Assembly (NCBI GenBank): GCA_900539655.1
Contig: UQCR01000003.1
Span: 1 to 64,000 of the forward strand
Reading direction: 5' to 3'
Source of the DNA: an uncultured Robinsoniella sp.
Lineage (GTDB): Bacteria > Bacillota > Clostridia > Lachnospirales > Lachnospiraceae
DNA: 64,000 nucleotides
A model generated the notes under the pieces. It saw only the letters and a program-made list of their open reading frames with translations, had not been told where the DNA came from and did no database searches. Below, piece by piece: positions 58,312 to 64,000 of the stretch (position 1 is the stretch's first letter; every line of letters begins with the position of its first letter). Made by a program: the position numbers and the translations under genes.

Positions 58312-58414
58312 AGGATCGCCTCCAATTTTTCTTAAGTAACTGTTCAGCAGAATTATATCACATTTTATAAAAATGTAACAGATGATTATTGCAGGAAAGA
58401 GGAGATCAGACAGG

Positions 58415-59392
58415 ATGTGGGATTTTCAGATTTTAGGTGTTGACTTGTACCATATTATGAGTTGGCTGTACTTATATAGTTTTTTGGGTTGGCTCTGGGA
58501 GAGCTGTTATGTCTCCGTCAAGGAGAAGAAGATTATTAACAGGGGATTTGTTACCGGTCCGCTGTGTACGATTTACGGAGTAGGGGCCGTGGGTGTCTAT
58601 CTGATACTTAGACCGCTTCAGGACAGGATCATAATTCTGTATCTGGGGGGAGTTTTGGTCGCTACGGTTTTAGAATATGTTACGGCGCTGCTTATGGAGA
58701 CTCTATTTCACACAAGCTGGTGGGATTACAGCAGCAAACCCTATAATTTTCAGGGCAGAATATGTCTGGGCAGTTCCATTGCCTGGGGATTTTTTACCGT
58801 TATCATGTTTAAAGTGTTTCAGCCTTTTGCAGAATGGGTAGTAAATTTGTTTTCTGTTCCAACGGGGCACGCTATGATCATTATTATTACCGTTTTGTAT
58901 GTGGTTGATTTCACATTTTCTACCCTTACTGCTATGAAACTGGGTCAAAAGCTCGGTGGATTGGAACGGGCTATGGGCGAATTGGTAGAGTATGTACAGA
59001 ATACCAGGATTTATAGCTCCGCGGGCGAACTGGTAGAGCGGCTTGAGCCTTACCGCCAGTCATTTACCAGGCAAAATGTGAAAGAAAAAATGGATCAGTA
59101 TCAGACGGGTATATTGAAATTCCTGAATCTTGAGGGAAAAGAAGAGAGCCTTAGCGAAATAAAAAATAAGCTGTCAGCCGTAAAAGACCAGTATGTAAAA
59201 ATGGCTTCCGGTATTAACTGGAATGACAGACGTCTGTTCCGGGCGTATCCCAATCTGAGTAAGGCAACCGGAACAAAAAGATGGATTAAAAAGAGAAGTA
59301 AGAAAAAGAATGGAAAAAAAGGTTTGGAAAAGAATGAAAATAAATGTTTAGAAAAGAATGAAAAAAATAATTTGAAAAAGAATGACAATTGA
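58415..59392 (+). CDS. CmpB-type putative ABC-transporter membrane protein with Lys/Asn-rich tail
   Basis: A 325-residue paralog of the protein at 37563: MSWLYLYSFLGWLWESCYVS, NRGFVTGPLCTIYGVGAV, TSWWDYSSKPYNFQGRICLGSSIAWGFF are the same motifs. A cytoplasmic extension (about 190-325) follows the membrane part, ending in a low-complexity run of repeated LEKNE/LKKND-like units. ATG 58415 is preferred (AGGAG 10 nt upstream); the in-frame ATG at 58382 has no site. No ATPase is adjacent and the role is unknown. Confidence 0.77.
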   Translation: MWDFQILGVDLYHIMSWLYLYSFLGWLWESCYVSVKEKKIINRGFVTGPLCTIYGVGAVGVYLILRPLQDRIIILYLGGVLVATVLEYVTALLMETLFHTSWWDYSSKPYNFQGRICLGSSIAWGFFTVIMFKVFQPFAEWVVNLFSVPTGHAMIIIITVLYVVDFTFSTLTAMKLGQKLGGLERAMGELVEYVQNTRIYSSAGELVERLEPYRQSFTRQNVKEKMDQYQTGILKFLNLEGKEESLSEIKNKLSAVKDQYVKMASGINWNDRRLFRAYPNLSKATGTKRWIKKRSKKKNGKKGLEKNENKCLEKNEKNNLKKNDN

Positions 59393-59497
59393 AATGTGAT
59401 TTTAAAATGAGGATGAAATAATTTACGCTATAAAATTATCTGTGGGAAACTGCGGATAATCTTTATGATATATTTAAAAAGAAGGAAGGTAAAAAAA

Positions 59498-60817
59498 ATG
59501 GCACGATTCACGTTTAAGGGCGGGATCCATCCAAATGATGGAAAAGACCTGTCTAAAGACAAACCGATTCGGACTGTGTTGCCAAAAGGCGATCTGGTAT
59601 ATCCGCTTTCTCAGCATATCGGTGCGCCAGCAAAACCGATTGTAGCTAAGGGTGACCATGTAGTAATCGGGCAGAAAATTGCTGAAGCCGGTGGATTTGT
59701 ATCCGCTCCGATTCACGCTTCCGTATCTGGTACGGTAAAGACAATTGAGCCAAGGCTGACTGTTACAGGAGTAATGGCAGAAGCCATCGTCATTGAAAAT
59801 GACGGAAAGTATGAAGAACTGCAGTGGCCAAAAAGAAAGCCATTGAAAGACCTCACAGGGCCTGAAATTTTGGAGATGGTAAAGGAGGCCGGCATTGTCG
59901 GTATGGGCGGAGCAGGATTTCCGACTCATGTGAAGTTATCTCCGAAGGAACCCGAAAAGATAGACTACATTATTGCAAACTGTGCAGAATGTGAGCCATA
60001 TCTGACCAGCGATTACAGAAGGATGTTAGAATCACCCGAAAAAATCGTAGGCGGGGTACGGGCAATTCTTAAAATTTTCCCAAAAGCAAAAGGAATTATT
60101 GCGGTGGAAGATAATAAGAAAGATGCGATTGCCATTTTAAAAGAAGCAGCAAAGGATGATTCCAATATAGAAGTAATGGAATTAAAGACAAAATATCCCC
60201 AGGGTGCAGAGCGTCAGCTTATCTATGCAACTACAGGGAGAGCGATTAACTCCTCTATGCTTCCGGCAGACGTGGGATGTATTGTAAATAACTGTGATAC
60301 GGTAACTGCCGTTTACAGAGCTGTATATGAAGGAAGACCGCTGATGCACCGCATTGTGACGGTAACGGGAGATGCAATAGCAAATCCACAGAATTTCAGC
60401 GTGTGTACCGGAACGAATTATCATGAACTGATTGAAGAAGCAGGCGGATTTAAGACACAGCCGGAGAAAATCGTATCCGGCGGTCCGATGATGGGATTTG
60501 GATTATATAATCTGGATGTTCCTACAACCAAGACCTCTTCTGCTCTTTTATGCCTGACGAAGGATGAAGTTTCCCAGTATGAGCCAACTGCATGTATCAA
60601 CTGCGGCCGCTGTGTGAGTGTCTGTCCGGGACGTATTATACCGTCAAAACTGGCGGATTATTCCATGCGCCACGATGAGGAATCCTTTGTTAAATATGAA
60701 GGCATGGAGTGCTGTGAGTGCGGCTGCTGCAGCTTTATTTGTCCTGCAAAGCGCCCGTTAACCCAGTATATCAAATCGATGCGTAAAATTGTTCTTGCAA
60801 ATAGAAAGAAGAAGTAG
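59498..60817 (+). CDS. rnfC: Electron transport complex subunit RnfC
   Basis: A 439-residue peripheral subunit of the Rnf complex, which couples ferredoxin:NAD+ oxidoreduction to ion (Na+ or H+) transport. N-terminal GGIHPNDGKDLSKDKPIR, NADH/FMN-binding GMGGAGFPTHVKLSP and two 4Fe-4S motifs CINCGRCVSVCPGRI and CCECGCCSFICPAKRPL. Start 59498 has GAAGGAAGG upstream; an in-frame ATG at 59465 precedes that site. It heads the rnfCDGEAB operon. Confidence 0.95.
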   Translation: MARFTFKGGIHPNDGKDLSKDKPIRTVLPKGDLVYPLSQHIGAPAKPIVAKGDHVVIGQKIAEAGGFVSAPIHASVSGTVKTIEPRLTVTGVMAEAIVIENDGKYEELQWPKRKPLKDLTGPEILEMVKEAGIVGMGGAGFPTHVKLSPKEPEKIDYIIANCAECEPYLTSDYRRMLESPEKIVGGVRAILKIFPKAKGIIAVEDNKKDAIAILKEAAKDDSNIEVMELKTKYPQGAERQLIYATTGRAINSSMLPADVGCIVNNCDTVTAVYRAVYEGRPLMHRIVTVTGDAIANPQNFSVCTGTNYHELIEEAGGFKTQPEKIVSGGPMMGFGLYNLDVPTTKTSSALLCLTKDEVSQYEPTACINCGRCVSVCPGRIIPSKLADYSMRHDEESFVKYEGMECCECGCCSFICPAKRPLTQYIKSMRKIVLANRKKK

Positions 60818-60835
60818 AAGGGAGAGTGAACAAAA

Positions 60836-61768
60836 ATGAGCGATTTATTAAAAGTATCCTCAAATCCTCATATCCGCTCGCCATATAAGAGCAGCCAGAT
60901 TATGCTTATGGTACTGGCGGCACTGCTTCCGGCAAGTGCATTTGGCGTTTGGAATTTTGGAATAAATGCTTTTATTATTATTATTATATCTGTTGCATCC
61001 AGTGTCGCTACCGAATACATATACGAAAAGCTGATGCACAAAAAAATTACAATCAACGATTACAGTGCTGCGGTAACCGGTCTGTTACTGGCATTGAATC
61101 TGCCGGCGACGGTACCCTGGTGGCTGCCCATCATTGGCAGTGTATTCGCAGTATTGATTGTAAAGCAATTGTTTGGCGGACTGGGACAGAATTTTATGAA
61201 CCCGGCTTTAGGAGCAAGATGCTTTCTGTTAATTTCTTTTACCGGAAGAATGACAGACTTTACATATGACGGTATTTCCGGTGCAACGCCTCTGGCAGCA
61301 TTAAAGGCAGGAGAGGCAGTGAACCTCAAGGATATGTTTTTTGGAACTACAGCAGGTACCATCGGTGAGACATCCGTAATTGCGATCCTCATTGGAGCCA
61401 TTTTCCTTCTGGCAACGGGGATTATCAATCTTCGCATTCCTGCAACTTATATTATTACCTTTGCGTTATTTATTGTGATTTTCGGGGGACATGGTCTGGA
61501 TGGCAGTTATCTGGCGGCGCAGCTTTGCGGCGGCGGCCTTATGCTGGGAGCATTTTTCATGGCGACAGATTATGTGACTTCACCGATTACGAAAAATGGA
61601 CAGCTTATGTTTGGTATCGTCCTTGGTATTTTTACAGGACTTTTCCGGTTGTTCGGAAATTCTGCGGAAGGTGTTTCCTATGCTATTATAATCTCAAACA
61701 TGTTAGTACCGTTGATTGAGAAAGTAACCTATCCGAAGCCTTTTGGAAAAGGAGGCGAAAAGTTTTGA
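60836..61768 (+). CDS. rnfD: Electron transport complex subunit RnfD
   Basis: A 310-residue membrane subunit with about eight to ten helices. The covalent flavin (FMN) site is the threonine in GISGATPLAAL; the conserved block FMNPALGARCFLL and the region HGLDGSYLAAQLCGGGLMLGAFFMATDYVTSP match the RnfD/NqrB family. It begins 18 nt after rnfC, and its last codons overlap the rnfG start. Confidence 0.95.
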   Translation: MSDLLKVSSNPHIRSPYKSSQIMLMVLAALLPASAFGVWNFGINAFIIIIISVASSVATEYIYEKLMHKKITINDYSAAVTGLLLALNLPATVPWWLPIIGSVFAVLIVKQLFGGLGQNFMNPALGARCFLLISFTGRMTDFTYDGISGATPLAALKAGEAVNLKDMFFGTTAGTIGETSVIAILIGAIFLLATGIINLRIPATYIITFALFIVIFGGHGLDGSYLAAQLCGGGLMLGAFFMATDYVTSPITKNGQLMFGIVLGIFTGLFRLFGNSAEGVSYAIIISNMLVPLIEKVTYPKPFGKGGEKF

Positions 61769-62388
61769 ATAATATAATTAAAAATGCATTGATTTTAATG
61801 GCAATTACGCTTGTTGCAGGAGTGCTGCTGGGCGGCGTGTATGAGATTACGAAAAATCCCATTAAGCAGCAGCAGGAAACAGCAAAGGCGGAAGCCTATA
61901 AAGCGGTATTCCCGGATGCAGACAAACTGGAAGCAATTGATGATCAGAAAGCTTCTCTGGACTCTGCAGCAGCGGTACTTACGGAAAATGGATTTACTGC
62001 TGAAAAGATAAATGAGGTCCTGAGAGTCCTGGATGCTTCCGGCAAATCACTGGGTGTTGTTATGAATGTGACAACCGGTGAAGGCTACGGCGGTGATATT
62101 ATATTTACCATGGGAGTCCGAAATGACGGAACCTTAAATGGGATAGAAATATTAACGATTAATGAAACAGCAGGTCTTGGAATGAAAGCAGATGAAGATG
62201 CTTTTAAGTCCCAGTTTAAAGATAAGAATGTAGAAAAGTTCTCTTATACAAAAGGAGGGGCACAGTCGGATGACCAGATTGATGCCTTGAGCGGGGCAAC
62301 GATTACAACAAACGCTATGACAAATGGTGTGAACGCCGGTCTTGCTTTCTTCAAGTCTTTAAGTGAAGGAGGTCTTTTAGATGAATAA
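61765..62388 (+). CDS. rnfG: Electron transport complex subunit RnfG
   Basis: A 207-residue subunit with one N-terminal membrane helix (LILMAITLVAGVLLGGVYEIT) and an external FMN-binding domain; the flavin-attachment threonine is in DALSGATITTNA. The TTG start overlaps the rnfD stop (TTGA), and the GGAGGC site lies within rnfD. It overlaps rnfE by 8 nt. Confidence 0.93.
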   Translation: MNNIIKNALILMAITLVAGVLLGGVYEITKNPIKQQQETAKAEAYKAVFPDADKLEAIDDQKASLDSAAAVLTENGFTAEKINEVLRVLDASGKSLGVVMNVTTGEGYGGDIIFTMGVRNDGTLNGIEILTINETAGLGMKADEDAFKSQFKDKNVEKFSYTKGGAQSDDQIDALSGATITTNAMTNGVNAGLAFFKSLSEGGLLDE

Positions 62389-63061
62389 GATGACAGAACG
62401 TCTTTATAATGGTTTGATTAAAGAAAATCCTACCTTTGTGCTGATGCTTGGTATGTGCCCGACTCTGGCGGTAACTACTTCTGCTATAAACGGTGTAGGT
62501 ATGGGACTTACGACGATGGTTATTCTGGCAATGTCAAATCTGATGATTTCCGCACTCCGTAAAATAATTCCAAATGGTGTGCGCGTGCCGGCATTTATCG
62601 TAATTGTAGCTTCATTTGTAACAATTGTTCAGTTTTTATTAGAGGCTTATATTCCTTCTCTGTATGACAGTCTTGGAATCTATATTCCGCTTATTGTTGT
62701 AAACTGTATTATTCTTGGACGTGCGGAGTCTTATGCGTCTAAGTTCCCGGTTCTGCCTTCTTTGTTTGATGGAATCGGCATGGGGCTTGGATTTACCGTG
62801 GGTTTGACCTGTATTGGTGCTGTAAGAGAATTAATCGGAGCGGGACAGCTGTTTGGTTTTCAGATTATGCCTGCCTCCTATGAACCGGTTACCATCTTTA
62901 TTCTGGCGCCTGGTGCCTTCCTGGTACTGGCTATGCTGACTGCAATACAGAATAAAGTGAAAATTAACGCAGAAAAGAAGGGCAAACAAACAAAGATTGG
63001 TTCCGGATGTACCGGTTCCTGTGATTCTTGCGGGAGCAGCTGTAAAGGAGGAGAAGCATAA
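62381..63061 (+). CDS. rnfE: Electron transport complex subunit RnfE
   Basis: A 226-residue membrane protein of the RnfE/NqrD family with about six helices (NPTFVLMLGMCPTLAVTTSAING, AYIPSLYDSLGIYIPLIVVNCIILGRAE). The C-terminal tail is unusual: GSGCTGSCDSCGSSCKGGEA, a Cys-rich end with several CxxC-like pairs, that could bind metal or simply be a tail. It overlaps rnfG by 8 nt and rnfA by 1 nt. Confidence 0.94.
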   Translation: MNKMTERLYNGLIKENPTFVLMLGMCPTLAVTTSAINGVGMGLTTMVILAMSNLMISALRKIIPNGVRVPAFIVIVASFVTIVQFLLEAYIPSLYDSLGIYIPLIVVNCIILGRAESYASKFPVLPSLFDGIGMGLGFTVGLTCIGAVRELIGAGQLFGFQIMPASYEPVTIFILAPGAFLVLAMLTAIQNKVKINAEKKGKQTKIGSGCTGSCDSCGSSCKGGEA

Positions 63062-63636
63062 TGAAAGAATTAATCATGATTGGCATAGGCTCCGCCTTTA
63101 TTAATAACGTTGTATTGAGCCAGTTTTTGGGCTTATGTCCGTTCCTGGGTGTGTCGAAAAAAGTTGGAACTGCAGCCGGAATGGGTGCAGCGGTTATCTT
63201 CGTTATAACCATTTCTTCCTTTATCACCGGACTGGTATACCAGTTTATACTGACACCTTTAAATCTGACTTATCTGCAGACCATAGTATTTATTTTAGTA
63301 ATTGCTGCTCTGGTGCAGTTTGTGGAAATGTTTTTGAAAAAGTCAAGTCCCGGTCTCTATAATGCACTGGGTGTTTACCTGCCTTTGATTACTACAAACT
63401 GTGCAGTACTTGGTGTGGCACTGCTGAATGTTCAGAAATCATATAATCTGCTGGAAGGTGTTGTAAACGGATTTGCTACGGCAGTGGGATTCTTCGTAGC
63501 AATCGTGCTTATGGCCGGTATTCGGGAAAAGACAGAGCATAATGATGTTTCTCCTGCATTCCAGGGTTCCCCGATTGTATTGCTCACAGCGTGCCTGATG
63601 GCGATTGCCTTCTTTGGTTTCGCAGGATTGAAATAA
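63061..63636 (+). CDS. rnfA: Electron transport complex subunit RnfA
   Basis: A 191-residue membrane subunit of the RnfA/NqrE family with about six helices: INNVVLSQFLGLCPFLGVSKK, GVYLPLITTNCAVLGVALLN and a closing GFAGLK are its family signatures. The paired Rnf A and E subunits hold a 2Fe-2S cluster between them through conserved cysteines (LGLCPF and TTNCAV here). Confidence 0.95.
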   Translation: MKELIMIGIGSAFINNVVLSQFLGLCPFLGVSKKVGTAAGMGAAVIFVITISSFITGLVYQFILTPLNLTYLQTIVFILVIAALVQFVEMFLKKSSPGLYNALGVYLPLITTNCAVLGVALLNVQKSYNLLEGVVNGFATAVGFFVAIVLMAGIREKTEHNDVSPAFQGSPIVLLTACLMAIAFFGFAGLK

Positions 63637-63651
63637 GGGGGGATGATAAGT

Positions 63652-64000
63652 ATGTTGACAGGAATATTATTAGCGGCAGCAATCGTAGGAGGTACCGGTC
63701 TGTTATTGGGACTCTTCCTTGGATTTGCCGGTAAGAAATTTAATGTAGAAGTAGATGAAAGAGAACTTATGATCCGTGACGAGCTGCCGGGAAATAACTG
63801 CGGCGGCTGCGGATATGCAGGCTGTGATGCTTTGGCAAAGGCAATTGCTTTGGGTGAGGCAGAAGTAGGGGCATGTCCCGTAGGCGGGGCGCCGGTAGCG
63901 GCAAAAATCGGAGAGATCATGGGCAAGGCAGCCGGAGACAGTAAACGCATGACAGCATTTGTAAAGTGCGCGGGAACCTGTGAGAAGGTTTCCAATGATT
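63652..64000 (+). CDS. rnfB: Electron transport complex subunit RnfB (truncated by window end)
   Basis: The first about 116 residues: an N-terminal membrane helix (LTGILLAAAIVGGTGLLLGLF), then the Fe-S domain with NNCGGCGYAGCDALAKAIA, CPVGGAPV and a further FVKCAGTCEKVSND at the cut. The ferredoxin-type clusters should follow beyond 64000. RnfB accepts electrons from ferredoxin. The gene is not broken; only the window ends. Confidence 0.93.
   Translation, partial: MLTGILLAAAIVGGTGLLLGLFLGFAGKKFNVEVDERELMIRDELPGNNCGGCGYAGCDALAKAIALGEAEVGACPVGGAPVAAKIGEIMGKAAGDSKRMTAFVKCAGTCEKVSND

Noticed and set aside
59498..64000. Na+-NQR operon
   Set aside because: The order CDGEAB, an RnfC with two 4Fe-4S motifs and an RnfB with the NNCGGCGYAGC domain identify Rnf; no NqrF or NqrA is present.

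Overview
This looks like a chromosomal segment of an anaerobic, spore-forming Firmicute of the class Clostridia, most likely family Lachnospiraceae. The pointers are a stage II sporulation protein M, an Rnf complex in the clostridial order CDGEAB, a biotin-dependent Na+-pumping decarboxylase operon, a T-box in front of tyrS, ispH running directly into rpsA, GTG and TTG starts with strong AGGAGG sites, and a moderately AT-rich composition. No genus is claimed. Almost all genes lie on the + strand; the exceptions are a transposase, a DAHP synthase and an RNase H-like protein.

Layout. 1-9.6 kb: an exported metallo-beta-lactamase-fold protein, a GrpB-QueH fusion, argH, asd, an ABC exporter pair, a short topoisomerase III and a beta-helix transferase. 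9.7-13 kb: a VanR/VanS-like two-component system and a D,D-carboxypeptidase, with no vanHAX genes. 13.2-19.3 kb: recA (with a near-consensus SOS box), recX, tRNA-Gly(CCC), rny, a LytS/YesM-type histidine kinase and a small coiled-coil protein. 19.3-20.9 kb: an IS1182-family element inserted in that small gene's terminator. 20.9-21.8 kb: a gene-free tract with about 37 copies of the degenerate 10-mer RTCWTNNGTA. 22-30.8 kb: an unknown protein, spoIIM, xerD, a DAHP synthase, a siroheme-type dehydrogenase, a membrane-anchored MutS-like ATPase, rnhA and a large secreted DUF5722-like protein. 30.8-37.4 kb: T-box plus tyrS, a 42-residue membrane peptide, alaS, rpsU and cardiolipin synthase. 37.5-46.3 kb: a CmpB-type membrane protein, two more D,D-carboxypeptidases, a phosphoesterase, scpA-scpB, a zinc-dependent phospholipase C-like protein and a full-length topoisomerase III. 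46.4-51.8 kb: five genes of a Na+-translocating decarboxylase with two different carboxyltransferases. 52-59.4 kb: an RpiR-like SIS protein without its HTH, a BaiN/HI0933 flavoprotein, cmk, ispH, rpsA, a YprB-like nuclease and a second CmpB-type protein. 59.5-64 kb: rnfCDGEA and a truncated rnfB.

How the parts fit. The decarboxylase operon and Rnf would both couple metabolism to an ion (probably Na+) gradient. Three D,D-carboxypeptidases, a VanRS-like pair and cardiolipin synthase point to envelope remodelling. recA-recX, xerD, scpAB, two topoisomerases and the MutS-like ATPase are chromosome-maintenance functions.

Most notable noncoding content: (1) the RTCWTNNGTA array at 20.9-21.8 kb, with motif pairs at an exact 14-bp spacing; (2) a roughly 70-nt two-hairpin repeat (family A, four copies) ending in a Shine-Dalgarno-like AGGGG, two copies placed so that they supply ribosome binding sites; (3) a palindromic repeat (family B, at least six copies) whose TAGAGCRTG end or TTTGA core supplies stop codons of neighbouring genes; (4) a 15-bp hairpin covering the ribosome binding site of a D,D-carboxypeptidase gene.
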